This document shows, one piece after another, positions 41,267 to 50,477 of a DNA stretch of 64,000 bases (positions are counted from its first letter, which is position 1; each line of letters opens with the position of its first letter). The position numbers and the translations under genes are program-made. A model generated the notes under the pieces. It made no database searches and was not told the origin of the DNA. It worked only from the letters and a program-made list of their open reading frames with translations. The stretch covers positions 1 through 64,000 of the forward strand of contig JAFSGH010000018.1 in the NCBI GenBank assembly GCA_017440965.1, read 5' to 3'. This stretch comes from Clostridia bacterium. GTDB lineage: Bacteria > Bacillota > Clostridia > Oscillospirales > Acutalibacteraceae.

Positions 41267-42914
41267 AAATATCGCCTCCTACATATCCGAATCCGTTTTT
41301 GGAATTTACAATATTCTGTTCTTTACATACTGTCTTTATGTCATCCTTATCGATTTCCGATGACTTACCGAAAAGAGCATTTTTAAGCACTCCGTCAATA
41401 ATTCTCTGAAGCTTTACTGTATCAAAGCAGAGTAGATAATCTGCTCCCTCTTCCGTCATTTCAACTCCGATATTGCCGAATGCCTCTTTTCTTCTGGCAA
41501 AAAGTGCCTTTATAACAGTCTTTTTTTCCTGAAGCGAAAGCCTTTCGGAATATACGGTATCGCATTCGGGAGCTATATCCGTTATATCGGCATCTCTGCC
41601 CTGAGCAATAAGAACAAAAACGACCTCTGAAAGATCGAGGGAAACACAAGGTGATGCAAGAGGGAATTTTTTGCGGTAGCTGTAATCTAAAAGATTGTGA
41701 AGGTCATCAAGCATCGCACCCTCAAGCTCCTCACAATTTTTAATAATGAAGACCGTGCGTACTGTTTTTGTTTCGCTGAGCTTTCTGAGAATTATATTAT
41801 CTCTGTCGGGAGCCAGGTCATTATGATTAAGTGTTCCCGCATCTATCAGCACATTCGGTGTCTCCCCGAGAGCCCTTGTCAGCATATCACAGAACATATC
41901 TGTAAGAAAGCTGTCCGATGTAACCACAAGAAGAGGAGAGCATATCTCTGCAGGACCGCGTTTTGAGAGCATAAGATTCTGCAGTATTTTTTTGACCTGA
42001 CTGTCTCTTTTCAAGGGCAGATCTTCAGCAACGGACACATCTATTTCAAATTTTCCGTGGAGCTCACTGTCAAAGGGAATACCGTAGCAGGCATCGAGCC
42101 GGCTTTTTGAATTACTGTTCAGAAGCAGTTTCTTCTTATCATCGTTTGAGATTATCTGAGAAAATGCCACCTTTGCAAAATTACGGTCGTAAACATTTCT
42201 CTTGATTATACCCTGACCGAAGGCTTTTTCAAGAATACCCGCTACCGAATCCTTTTCAGGCACGGCTTCATAAGCGCCGGTCTTACATATGTGTGTGAAG
42301 AGTCCTTTTCTGTTTTCGTTATTGAGGATAGTAAAAAGTCTGTCATAGTAGCATTTTTTATTCTCACTGTCATAGGCAATACCCATAAGAAGTCCAAAGA
42401 TACAGTTCCATTTTGCACAAAGGCGAAGTCTTTTTATTGCGGACTCATTGTCGCAAAACATACATATTCCGTTATATTCCATAAAGGCAAGTATGCCTAT
42501 AGCATCTATATTCCCGTTCATGGCGGCATTAAGAAGATCTGTATACACATCCTCTTCCGTAAGTGCCATATCATCACCGAGAATCTCCTGCTTTACACTG
42601 AGAGCAGCTCTTTTCTGAGAGAGTATCATTCTTTCCTCTGCATTAAGCGTTGTATCCTGACCGCTCTTTTCACCGAATTCCAATAACCGGCAGAAGCGTT
42701 CATAGGATGAAATATCTGCAATGCTTCTGAAATGTTCCTCTTCCGTTTCCGTAAAGAGCTTTTTCAATTTCTGATTTTCGGGAATGCAATAAATTCTTGC
42801 AAGCTCGGAAAATGCTTTTTTACGCTCCTTCTCGTCAAGAAATCTGCCTGCCGTTGAATCAAGCAAGAAATATTCAGCAAGAAACATCTGTGTAAGATAA
42901 TCAAAAACTTCCAT
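41259..42914 (-). CDS. Sel1-like/degenerate AAA+-like protein paired with ClpP
   Basis: 551 residues; ATG nine bases after AGGAGG, overlapping the ClpP stop by 14 bp. Residues ~120-220 resemble Sel1-type helical repeats (DLLNAAMNGNIDAIGILAFM, SAIKRLRLCAKWNC). From ~320 the order of elements fits a Lon/ClpX-type AAA+ fold: strand PLLVVTSDS where the P-loop should be (no GxxxxGK), VRTVFIIKNCEEL at the Walker B site, and the Lon-like lid ERLSLQEKKTVIKALFARR..MTEEGADYLL. It is probably an inactive AAA+ adaptor that presents substrates to the adjacent ClpP. This assignment is inference from fold pattern. Confidence 0.55.
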   Translation of the reverse strand: MEVFDYLTQMFLAEYFLLDSTAGRFLDEKERKKAFSELARIYCIPENQKLKKLFTETEEEHFRSIADISSYERFCRLLEFGEKSGQDTTLNAEERMILSQKRAALSVKQEILGDDMALTEEDVYTDLLNAAMNGNIDAIGILAFMEYNGICMFCDNESAIKRLRLCAKWNCIFGLLMGIAYDSENKKCYYDRLFTILNNENRKGLFTHICKTGAYEAVPEKDSVAGILEKAFGQGIIKRNVYDRNFAKVAFSQIISNDDKKKLLLNSNSKSRLDACYGIPFDSELHGKFEIDVSVAEDLPLKRDSQVKKILQNLMLSKRGPAEICSPLLVVTSDSFLTDMFCDMLTRALGETPNVLIDAGTLNHNDLAPDRDNIILRKLSETKTVRTVFIIKNCEELEGAMLDDLHNLLDYSYRKKFPLASPCVSLDLSEVVFVLIAQGRDADITDIAPECDTVYSERLSLQEKKTVIKALFARRKEAFGNIGVEMTEEGADYLLCFDTVKLQRIIDGVLKNALFGKSSEIDKDDIKTVCKEQNIVNSKNGFGYVGGDIYA

Positions 42915-43515
42915 AAGCTGTGCCTCCTATAGCTTTGATTTTTTTAGGCATCAGAATGCTGTCTATAAGTCCGTATTTCAACGCCTCCGATGCTGTCATT
43001 GTGTTGTCTCTGTCAGTATCCTTTGCGATACATTCCACTGTTTTTCCCGTATTCATGGCAAGGATGGAATTAAGCTTACTTCTTGTCTCCTCAATATGCC
43101 TTGCCGCAAGAATGATATCGGATGCCTGTCCCTGCGCACCGCCCAGGGGCTGATGGATAAGGATCTCGCTGTTGGGAAGTGCAAGCCGCATTCCCTTGGA
43201 GCCCGAGGAAAGGAGAAATGCTCCCATTGACGCCGCAAGACCTACGCAAATAGTTCTGACCTCACATTCAAGTGAATTAATAGTATCATAAATAGCAAGT
43301 CCGTCCGTGACACTTCCGCCGGGACTGTTGATAAGTATTGTGAGAACTCTTTCTGCCTCAGGGATATTGTCTTCAATCATTTTCTGTTCTGCAAAATGCA
43401 TCTGAGGAATTATTCTTGCCGCCATGCCTGTTTCTATAGGCCCGAATATGTAGATCTGGTTTTTGCTTAACAAATACTGCTCCGACAAGACCTCTTTCAT
43501 AATATCTTTTGACAT
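42901..43515 (-). CDS. ClpP-type serine protease (accessory copy)
   Basis: About 204 residues; the ATG at 43515 is eleven bases after AGGA (a GTG at 43524 would add three residues). All catalytic positions are there: Ser96 in GLAASMGAF, His121 in ILIHQPLGG, and Asp170 in KDTDRDNTM; ILINSPGGSV forms the strand near the oxyanion hole. ClpP forms a 14-mer that degrades proteins fed by an AAA+ partner. No ClpX lies beside it, unlike the housekeeping clpP-clpX pair; instead the next gene encodes a P-loop-less AAA-like protein. It starts the operon and is likely a dedicated protease of this cluster. Confidence 0.9.
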   Translation of the reverse strand: MSKDIMKEVLSEQYLLSKNQIYIFGPIETGMAARIIPQMHFAEQKMIEDNIPEAERVLTILINSPGGSVTDGLAIYDTINSLECEVRTICVGLAASMGAFLLSSGSKGMRLALPNSEILIHQPLGGAQGQASDIILAARHIEETRSKLNSILAMNTGKTVECIAKDTDRDNTMTASEALKYGLIDSILMPKKIKAIGGTAYGSF

Positions 43516-43629
43516 ATATGTCACTTCCTTTCTCTTTTTTCATCCAATAAAACAGTCCTACTGTGTTTTTTTCGCAGAAAAAAATTTATTTTCAGAAAAC
43601 TTACCAAAAAAACATTTAGCCGCTTTATA

Positions 43630-43658
43630 TTGAAAAGCACAGATCAATCTGTTACAAT
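43630..43658 (+). promoter_or_regulatory. Sigma-A promoter of the DUF2804 gene
   Basis: TTGAAA at 43630-43635 and TACAAT at 43653-43658 with a 17-bp spacer. Confidence 0.7.
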
Positions 43659-43689
43659 GAATTTATAAATAAAAAAAGGATGTGACCGT

Positions 43690-44790
43690 ATGAGTAAAAA
43701 TACCGAAAGAACATATATCCCCTTCAATAAATGGGGATACAGCTCAAAGCAGACGGAATATACCGAAAAGACAAGACTTCTTGACTATGACGGAACTCTT
43801 CTTGCGAAGGGCTGGGCAAGGCATAATGTATTCGATTATGACAGGACTCTTTCAAATCCGAGGATGAGAAAAAAGGAATGGGACTTTTATCAGCTGGGAA
43901 ACAAGAACTATATGGTTCAGATATCCTTTGCCAATATTTCGGTGGGCGGTTATGTTTCCGCCGTGCTTATCGACCTTAAAAACGGCAAAAAAATTGCCGA
44001 TGCCACCTCACTTTTCTTAGGCGGAGAAAGCAAATATGTCCTTCCTCCCAAGGGTGATGTACCCAACTACTTTGAAGCTAAGGTAGGCTCGGCTCATGTT
44101 ATCTTTGATACAAGAGAAAATAAGAGAATACTTTATTTCAAAAAGCCGCATAAGGGCTCCTTCATCGAATGTAATTTTGTAATGGATATTCCCGAGGGAC
44201 TGGAAAACATCACTACGGTACTGCCCTTTGATAATTATCCTACAAGATACTTTATGACCACAAAGCAGAACTGTATGCCCTGCGAAGGCACATATAAGGT
44301 AGGAAATACAGTATACGCCTTCAAGAAAACAGATACCTTCTGTGCTCTTGACTGGGGAAGAGTAAACACTCCCCACGAAATGGTATGGTACTGGGGCAAC
44401 GGCTCAACCTATATTAAGGACAGCGAGGGCAAGAAGCATATCTTCGGCTTTGAGATCACATGGGCAATCGGAAACGAAGAAAATGCAACAGAGACCTGCC
44501 TTTTCTATGACGGCAAGGCGCATAAGATCGGGGCTGTGGATGTCGAGACCTTCCCAAAGCCCGACAAATTTATGAATGAGTGGAAATTTATCTCAGAGGA
44601 CGGCAGATTCAACCTGACTATGACTCCCTATTATGACCACCATTCCGACACAAATATATTGAACCTTGCAAGAATGCACACTCATCAGGTACACGGCTTA
44701 TGGAACGGTGATGTAACTCTTGATGACGGCACAAAGCTTGAAATAAAGGATATGTACGCCTTCTGTGAGTATGTAGAAAACAAGTGGTAA
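43690..44790 (+). CDS. DUF2804-family protein
   Basis: 366 residues; ATG after AAAAGGATGTG. No signal peptide. The pattern LLDYDGTLLAKGWARHNVFDYDRT and the following KKEWDFYQLGNKNYMVQISFAN match DUF2804 (PF10974-type) proteins, which have a lipocalin-like beta-rich fold of unknown biochemical role. The rest is beta-strand rich with conserved Trp and His (DNYPTRYF, WGRVNTPHEMVWYWGN). The secreted beta-helix gene follows 15 bp downstream, so the two form an operon. Confidence 0.8.
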   Translation: MSKNTERTYIPFNKWGYSSKQTEYTEKTRLLDYDGTLLAKGWARHNVFDYDRTLSNPRMRKKEWDFYQLGNKNYMVQISFANISVGGYVSAVLIDLKNGKKIADATSLFLGGESKYVLPPKGDVPNYFEAKVGSAHVIFDTRENKRILYFKKPHKGSFIECNFVMDIPEGLENITTVLPFDNYPTRYFMTTKQNCMPCEGTYKVGNTVYAFKKTDTFCALDWGRVNTPHEMVWYWGNGSTYIKDSEGKKHIFGFEITWAIGNEENATETCLFYDGKAHKIGAVDVETFPKPDKFMNEWKFISEDGRFNLTMTPYYDHHSDTNILNLARMHTHQVHGLWNGDVTLDDGTKLEIKDMYAFCEYVENKW

Positions 44791-44805
44791 CAAGGAGACA
44801 AAAGA

Positions 44806-47052
44806 ATGATTCTTAAAGCTTTTATTACATTATTTAAGCCTTTTTTAATTCTTATCACATCTTTTGCAACCCTGATTTTCGGCTATGCATCATTCCTTGA
44901 TGCCGATATTCTTGATACATTTTTTAACTGCTACCCTGTTTCGGCTCCTGCCGTTGAAAGTAACTGGAAAAACACAGATAAAACTGTCCCCGAGGGTGAT
45001 TTTTATGTAAGCACCAAGGGCTCGGATGAAAATAACGGCACAAAAGAAAGCCCCTTTGCCACAATAGAAAAGGCAATGGAGGCTGTAAGAAGCTATGACA
45101 AAAACCAAAAAACAGGTATCACTGTCTGCATTGAGGCCGGAGAATACAGAGTAAGCTCTCTCTCCTTCACTTCTTCAGACGGCGGAACTGCCGCCTGTCC
45201 CGTAACATACATAGGCTTTGGTGAGGGTGAAGTCATAATCAACGGCGGACTGAATATTTCTGCCGAGGATTTCAGCACATCCGATAAATATCCGTATATT
45301 TCTTCAAGACTCTCCGTTTCTGCAGACAAGGTGCTCGTAGCTGACCTAACAAAAGAGCCCTACAGTCTTTCTCAGCAGGATTGGGGCAAGCTTTATCCCA
45401 TAGGAACATATAATACCGCTTCATCCTATAAGGGTGATACAACAGGCCCTATGTACTGTGAGCTCTTTGTAAATGATGAAAGACAGACGCTTGCAAGATA
45501 TCCCGATGAAGGCTTTATCTATACGGAAAAGGTATTGGCTACCGGTATAGATGATCCCATTCCCGATGAAAACGGAGATCCCGCAACAGATACTTACCAT
45601 ATATCCCGTGAGCTTGCTTCAAAAATAGCAGGCTGGGAAAATCCTGAAGAGGTATGGATGTACGGCTACTGGAAATATGACTGGGCAGATGGCTCGTCCC
45701 CCATCGGCGAGTTCAATGAAGCAGAATGTACCCTCTCGCCCGAATACAGAAGCTATTACGGTACTAAAGAGGATGCACCCTATTATTTCTACAACTGCCT
45801 TGAGGAGCTGACCGCACCGGGTGAATGGTATCTTGACAGAGAAAACGGTCTTCTTTGTGTCTATGCACCCGAAAATGAAGCCGCTGCAAAATATAGCTTA
45901 TCTCTCAGCCTTTCCCCCGTGATCACCGTTAATGCAGATAATCTGGCTCTTAAAAATCTCACCGTGAAGGGTTCAAGAAGCAACGGCATCGAAATAAACG
46001 GAAGCAATAATACCGTAGAAAGCTGCAGAGTAATAAATGTAGCTTATACTGCAATTACCGTTAACGGCTCAGGCAATAAAATAATTCATAATGAAGCAGC
46101 CTATCTCGGCGGCGGCGGTATCTCACTCAGCGGCGGCGACACTGCAACACTTACACCGTCAGGCAATATAGCAGATAACAATCTTATCCATAACTGGGGC
46201 GAGGTATACCGTACATATCAGTTTGGTGTGGCACTCAACGGTACCGGCAATATCTGCTCTCACAATGAAATGTACAATGCTCCTCACGGTGCCGTGACCT
46301 ACAGCGGAAATAACAATATGATCGAATATAATCTCATATATAATGTATGCCTTCTTTCAGACGATGCAGGTGCTGTGTATGCAGGAAGAAGCTGGACCTC
46401 ATACGGAAACACAGTAAGATATAACTGTATACATTCCTTAGGCTCAGACGGGCACACTCCTGACGGAATATACCTTGATGACGCTCTTTCGGGACAGAAT
46501 GTTTACGGAAACCTTCTTGTGAACATTCCGAAATATGCAATTCATGCAGGCGGCGGCAGAGACAACAATATTCAGAACAATATCATTGTCAATGCAGGGG
46601 ATCAGGCTATAAAGTATGATGACAGAGCCCGTGACGGTGCTCTCAATAACGGTTGGTTCAACGAGCATGTCAATAAAGACAGCGGAGATATGTGGAAGGA
46701 CCTTTATGCATCTCCCTATAAGAGTGAGATATGGCAGGAGGCATTCCCTCAGTATAAGGATTTCTCCGATGATTTCTCAGACGGCGATAACCCCGGCTTT
46801 GTTCCTAATCCCGCAAACAGCATTGTCACAGGCAATGTTATCGTTGACCGTTCTGCGGCAGTCGGTGATTTTGCCGATGCTGTAAAAAAATTCAGCACGG
46901 TGGAAAACAACGACAACTACTCCCTTTTCCACACAGACCTCATATTCACCTGTGCAGATAAGGGTGATTACTCTCTCAGAAAATGCTCACCCGTATACAA
47001 AAATCTTCCCGACTTTAAGGACATCCCTCTTGATGAAATAGGAAGAAGATAA
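44806..47052 (+). CDS. Secreted right-handed beta-helix enzyme
   Basis: 748 residues; ATG after CAAGGAGA. The N-terminal hydrophobic stretch (FKPFLILITSFATLIFGYA) is a signal peptide or anchor. FYVSTKGSDENNGTKESPF opens a parallel beta-helix of the PF13229/polysaccharide-lyase-like class; Asn- and Gly-rich rungs (IEINGSNNTVESCRV, NNMIEYNLIYNV) run from ~395 to 620. The segment MYCELFVNDERQTLARYPDEGFI is characteristic of a family of beta-helix glycan enzymes. Likely a cell-surface glycosidase or lyase; linkage unknown. A terminator follows. Confidence 0.78.
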   Translation: MILKAFITLFKPFLILITSFATLIFGYASFLDADILDTFFNCYPVSAPAVESNWKNTDKTVPEGDFYVSTKGSDENNGTKESPFATIEKAMEAVRSYDKNQKTGITVCIEAGEYRVSSLSFTSSDGGTAACPVTYIGFGEGEVIINGGLNISAEDFSTSDKYPYISSRLSVSADKVLVADLTKEPYSLSQQDWGKLYPIGTYNTASSYKGDTTGPMYCELFVNDERQTLARYPDEGFIYTEKVLATGIDDPIPDENGDPATDTYHISRELASKIAGWENPEEVWMYGYWKYDWADGSSPIGEFNEAECTLSPEYRSYYGTKEDAPYYFYNCLEELTAPGEWYLDRENGLLCVYAPENEAAAKYSLSLSLSPVITVNADNLALKNLTVKGSRSNGIEINGSNNTVESCRVINVAYTAITVNGSGNKIIHNEAAYLGGGGISLSGGDTATLTPSGNIADNNLIHNWGEVYRTYQFGVALNGTGNICSHNEMYNAPHGAVTYSGNNNMIEYNLIYNVCLLSDDAGAVYAGRSWTSYGNTVRYNCIHSLGSDGHTPDGIYLDDALSGQNVYGNLLVNIPKYAIHAGGGRDNNIQNNIIVNAGDQAIKYDDRARDGALNNGWFNEHVNKDSGDMWKDLYASPYKSEIWQEAFPQYKDFSDDFSDGDNPGFVPNPANSIVTGNVIVDRSAAVGDFADAVKKFSTVENNDNYSLFHTDLIFTCADKGDYSLRKCSPVYKNLPDFKDIPLDEIGRR

Positions 47053-47061
47053 AAATTTCCG

Positions 47062-47095
47062 CAGACTGCAGAGACTCCTGCAGTCTGTTTTTTCT
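47062..47095 (+). terminator. Terminator of the beta-helix enzyme gene
   Basis: CAGACTGCAG pairs with CTGCAGTCTG around AGACTC, followed by TTTTTTC. Confidence 0.88.
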
Positions 47096-47147
47096 TACGG
47101 CAGCCTTACATTATAAAAGATTGAACGAAAAATCTCTCTCAGACAAT

Positions 47148-47176
47148 TTGACATATCCGGGCTTATTTCTTATAAT
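47148..47176 (+). promoter_or_regulatory. Consensus promoter of the histidine phosphatase gene
   Basis: TTGACA at 47148-47153 and TATAAT at 47171-47176, both perfect, with a 17-bp spacer. Confidence 0.85.
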
Positions 47177-47210
47177 AGTTATATTAATACTTTTAAAAGG
47201 AAGCAGCATT

Positions 47211-47912
47211 ATGGGAAAAAGCACACTCGTTCTTGAGCTTGAAATATATCTTATCCGCCACGGTCAGAGCAATGCAAATGCAGGAATAAAGGTAAGAGAA
47301 GTACCGACTGTTAAGGATCTTGCTGATCCCGTGCTTTCGGAGCACGGAATATATCAGGCAGGTCTTCTCGGAGATCATCTTTCCGACATTCAGTTTGATG
47401 CAGTATATTCAAGTGCACTTTTAAGAGCAGAGAGAACTGCAACAGAAATCATCAACCGACAGAAGATAAGACAGCCTCTGAGACTTCTTCCGCTTCTCAC
47501 GGAAAACGGTATGGGCGAGGAATACAAGGGAGCACCTATGGAGGAAATACTCAGCATCAATCCCGATGCCGTATTGGCACCCGATCTTCCCGAAAATACC
47601 CCTCTTATGTGCTATTCAGATAAAAATGATAATGAGGCACATTTTGAGAGAGCAAAAAAAACCGTAGAATACCTGAGAGAGCATCATAAGCCGGGCGAAA
47701 AACTCTGTGTTGTTTCTCATGCGGCTTTTATCACTCATATAATATTCTACCTTATGAACTTAAGAGAGCTTCCTCTCTTTGATATCAATTTTACAAACAC
47801 AGGTGTTACAAGGATACTTTTCTATAAGCCCGGCACAAACCCCTACGGAGATATAATTTTTGACTACATAAACGATACCTCCCACCTGCCGAAAAACGCA
47901 GATACAAAATAA
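47211..47912 (+). CDS. Histidine phosphatase-family protein
   Basis: About 233 residues; ATG at 47211 after AAAAGGAAG, downstream of the promoter, so the longer frame is excluded. The phosphohistidine motif IYLIRHGQSNAN starts the fold; SSALLRAERTATEI and VSHAAFITHIIFYLM supply the further Arg and catalytic His. The substrate could be a sugar phosphate or phosphoserine/phosphoglycerate. The gene is monocistronic and ends at a terminator shared with the AIM24 gene. Confidence 0.85.
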   Translation: MGKSTLVLELEIYLIRHGQSNANAGIKVREVPTVKDLADPVLSEHGIYQAGLLGDHLSDIQFDAVYSSALLRAERTATEIINRQKIRQPLRLLPLLTENGMGEEYKGAPMEEILSINPDAVLAPDLPENTPLMCYSDKNDNEAHFERAKKTVEYLREHHKPGEKLCVVSHAAFITHIIFYLMNLRELPLFDINFTNTGVTRILFYKPGTNPYGDIIFDYINDTSHLPKNADTK

Positions 47913-47983
47913 TATGCATCATCTGCTTTCCCCGGAGACGGGCATATGCTATTTCTTTACAGCAAAGATTATTCTTCAAAAAA

Positions 47984-48021
47984 AACAGGCGTCTCACCGA
48001 AAAAAAGTGAGACGCCTGTTT
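47984..48021. terminator. Bidirectional terminator
   Basis: AACAGGCGTCTCAC pairs with GTGAGACGCCTGTT, with an A-rich loop and A/T tracts on both flanks, between convergent genes. Confidence 0.9.
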
Positions 48022-48053
48022 ATATATATCATATTAACAATACAAAAAACCTA

Positions 48054-48833
48054 TCAGAATGTTCTTGAGGCTCTGTCTACGGGAGCAAGAAGCACCTTTC
48101 CCGTTCCTCTGTATACATTTACAAGACCTTCGCCTGAGGCTGCCGAGCCGATAAGTGTCTTTCCTGAACGCTCAACAGTAAAGTTGAGAGAATTGCTCCA
48201 GGCAACAGCAAGACTGCCGTCAACCTTAAGCACATCATTCTGAAGTTCAATTTCAATAAGCTCCTCCTTGGGGCAGGCAGATTCTATTGCCAATATGCCC
48301 TTACCGTTGATGCTGAGATTGAAAAGACCTTCGTTTCCCGCAACGGCAGAGGAGAAATTGGAGCGCATTACTGCCTTATGCTGAAGAGAAGCATCACAGG
48401 CAAGGAACAGACCGTCGTCAAGAACAACTGAGCCGTTCCAGTTATCCGCATCAAGAAGAAGAATATATTTATAGGTAGGCTCAAGCACAAGAATACCGTC
48501 ACCCTTGTATTCAGGCTTGATTGCACTTTCACCGGTCACCTTTCCTCTCATAGCCTTTCCGAGAAGATCGCCTACACCCTTGACACCGGTTGTGGCATTC
48601 ACATTTCCTACGCTCCACTGCATTGCACCTGCCTGACAAACGACACCGTTTGACTTGCTGAGATCGCACACCAGCTGTCTTTTACGGACATTCATCTCAT
48701 TACAGAAATATGCCGTTGCCGCAGTTGAGGGAGAAACACTGAGATCTCTTACATACTCAATAACAGAAAACGGACCCTTTGTATCAAGTATTCTGATATC
48801 ATCGTTGTTGAAAAAATTATTGATTTTGTACAT
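48054..48833 (-). CDS. AIM24-family protein
   Basis: 259 residues; ATG after AAGAGGAT. AIM24/TIGR00266-type proteins are trimeric beta-barrels of unknown function, with repeated Gly-rich strands. The segments ANAYF-like AYFCNEMNVRKRQLVCDLSKSN, GAMQWSVGNVNA, LLGKAMRGKVTGES and EGLFNLSINGKGILAIES fit the family well. It has no membrane segment. It is 24 bp after the YgjV gene, in the same transcript. Confidence 0.82.
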   Translation of the reverse strand: MYKINNFFNNDDIRILDTKGPFSVIEYVRDLSVSPSTAATAYFCNEMNVRKRQLVCDLSKSNGVVCQAGAMQWSVGNVNATTGVKGVGDLLGKAMRGKVTGESAIKPEYKGDGILVLEPTYKYILLLDADNWNGSVVLDDGLFLACDASLQHKAVMRSNFSSAVAGNEGLFNLSINGKGILAIESACPKEELIEIELQNDVLKVDGSLAVAWSNSLNFTVERSGKTLIGSAASGEGLVNVYRGTGKVLLAPVDRASRTF

Positions 48834-48857
48834 AGCATATCCTCTTTTCTGAATTTT

Positions 48858-49364
48858 TTATTTCTTATTTCTGTATCTTATAAGGGCAATGACGGAAGAA
48901 ATTATACCTGCCAGCTGTGCGAAAATGGCGGTTGAGCCGAGAACGGCGTGATACACAGTCCACGAAAGCATATTTCCCATTAGGAAAATGCGTATTCTCT
49001 GCTCCTTCTTCTGAAACATTGCCAGCATATAAAATATTGCTGCAACTATAGATAAAACATCTATGGGAGCACTTATACCGATAGCTCCGCCCGCTACATA
49101 TAAAGCGAGAAAGAGTATCTTTTCCCATGTTCTGACCTCTGTTTCCTTTTTATCGTGATACAGAGAAAATATTATCTGAATAACGGCAACAAGATTTATT
49201 ATTACACCTGAGCTGAAGGAATCAAGAAGAAGAATATTAAGTGCCGCAAGAATATTTACCGCGGCGGATACAAGAAGCATATGCTTTTTGTTCTTAAGCT
49301 GTAAGGTCAGTATTGCACCGATTGTTACTATTATGCCCAGTGCCTGACCGATATAATATGCCAT
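48858..49364 (-). CDS. YgjV-family inner membrane protein
   Basis: 168 residues; ATG after AGGAGACAAAG. About five membrane helices: IGQALGIIVTIGAILTLQL, LLVSAAVNILAALNILLL, VIINLVAVIQIIFSLY, ILFLALYVAGGAIG and LSIVAAIFYMLAMF. The small charged loops (QLKNKKHML, HDKKET) and the order match the YgjV (PF10688) family, whose function is not known. Confidence 0.75.
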   Translation of the reverse strand: MAYYIGQALGIIVTIGAILTLQLKNKKHMLLVSAAVNILAALNILLLDSFSSGVIINLVAVIQIIFSLYHDKKETEVRTWEKILFLALYVAGGAIGISAPIDVLSIVAAIFYMLAMFQKKEQRIRIFLMGNMLSWTVYHAVLGSTAIFAQLAGIISSVIALIRYRNKK

Positions 49365-49513
49365 AAAACGCTTTGTCTCCTGAGATAAGTAAATTTCCGC
49401 TTCAGAAAAATCTGTTTTTACAATAAAGGCCTACTCTTCATCATAAAAACGGGAAGCTTTCTTATCTCCTATTCTATTTTATACTTAATATGTTGTCAAC
49501 AAAAAAATGCACA

Positions 49514-49542
49514 TTGACAGAATGTCTGCTTATTGCTATACT
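49514..49542 (+). promoter_or_regulatory. Promoter of the GH16 gene
   Basis: TTGACA at 49514-49519 and TATACT at 49537-49542 with a 17-bp spacer. Confidence 0.8.
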
Positions 49543-49569
49543 AAAATCAAAATAAAAGGAGGAATTATT

Positions 49570-50472
49570 ATGTTCAGAGCACTTTTAAGAGCGATCGTTG
49601 CATTATTGATGATGATATCCCCCGCACTTCCCAATCAGATAGGACTTCCCGCTGAGCCCAACGGTCAGGCACTTGAGCTTGACAGCAGATTTGAGCTCGT
49701 ATGGGAGGACGAATTTGAAGGCGACAGCCTTGACAGAACAAAATGGCAGACCGAATGGTGGGTAACCGAAAGAAAAGGCGGCTACTGGCACGAGGATATG
49801 GTAAGCGTTGCAGACGGCAATCTTACAATTACAACTGCATATTTTGATGAACCCCTCGAGAACAAATATCTTGAAAAATGGGGCGACATAATAAACTTCA
49901 AGCCCTACAAGGAAGGCTGGTACACTGCCTGTATCTCAACTCAGGATCTTCACGAATTCAAATACGGATATTTTGAGATCAGCTGTATTCTTCCCAAGTC
50001 CACAGGTATGTGGTCCGCATTCTGGATGATGAACGGCGGCGTTGTGAATGAGGACGGCTCAGGTAAGGACGGAACAGAGGTCGATATTTTCGAATCCATG
50101 TTCTATAAGGACGAGATCTGGGGCTACGGAGACTGCGTTCAGACAGGTGTCATCTACGACGGCTATGGTGAAGCAAATGTAGGTGTCGGTCTCGGAAAAT
50201 ACTATGCCGAAAATCCCTATGAGGAATATAACACCTACGGTGTTGAATGGAACGAAAACGAATATATCTTCTACATAAACGGCATTGAGACCTGCAGAAC
50301 AAGTGCAGGCGGAGTAAGTCAGAATCCCGAATGGCTCCTTGTCTCCTGCGAGGTTGCAGGCGATAACGGTGTAGCCTGGGCAGACAGACACGGCACGGGC
50401 AAAATGAGCATGGAGCCCGGTGATACCGCAGAATTCATAGTTGATTACGTAAGAGTATATCAGTACAAATAA
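49570..50472 (+). CDS. Secreted GH16 endo-beta-glucanase
   Basis: About 300 residues; ATG after AAAGGAGGAATT. A signal peptide (MFRALLRAIVALLMMISPALP) exports it. The family-16 jelly roll shows ELVWEDEFEGDSLDRTKW at the start, the substrate cleft FKYGYFEISCILP, and the catalytic ExDxxE at Glu170-Asp172-Glu175 in TEVDIFES. Trp-rich strands follow (HTYGVEW-like YNTYGVEWNENEY). Such enzymes cut beta-1,3 or mixed beta-1,3/1,4-glucans by a retaining mechanism; laminarin, lichenan or galactan cannot be told apart here. Single gene with its own terminator. Confidence 0.93.
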   Translation: MFRALLRAIVALLMMISPALPNQIGLPAEPNGQALELDSRFELVWEDEFEGDSLDRTKWQTEWWVTERKGGYWHEDMVSVADGNLTITTAYFDEPLENKYLEKWGDIINFKPYKEGWYTACISTQDLHEFKYGYFEISCILPKSTGMWSAFWMMNGGVVNEDGSGKDGTEVDIFESMFYKDEIWGYGDCVQTGVIYDGYGEANVGVGLGKYYAENPYEEYNTYGVEWNENEYIFYINGIETCRTSAGGVSQNPEWLLVSCEVAGDNGVAWADRHGTGKMSMEPGDTAEFIVDYVRVYQYK

Positions 50473-50477
50473 TTGCT

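Noticed and set aside
32623..43524. The cluster as part of a conjugative or integrative element because of the VirD4-like gene
   Set aside because: No relaxase, integrase, mating-pore gene, tRNA-linked attachment site or direct-repeat border is seen in the window. The question remains open for DNA outside it.
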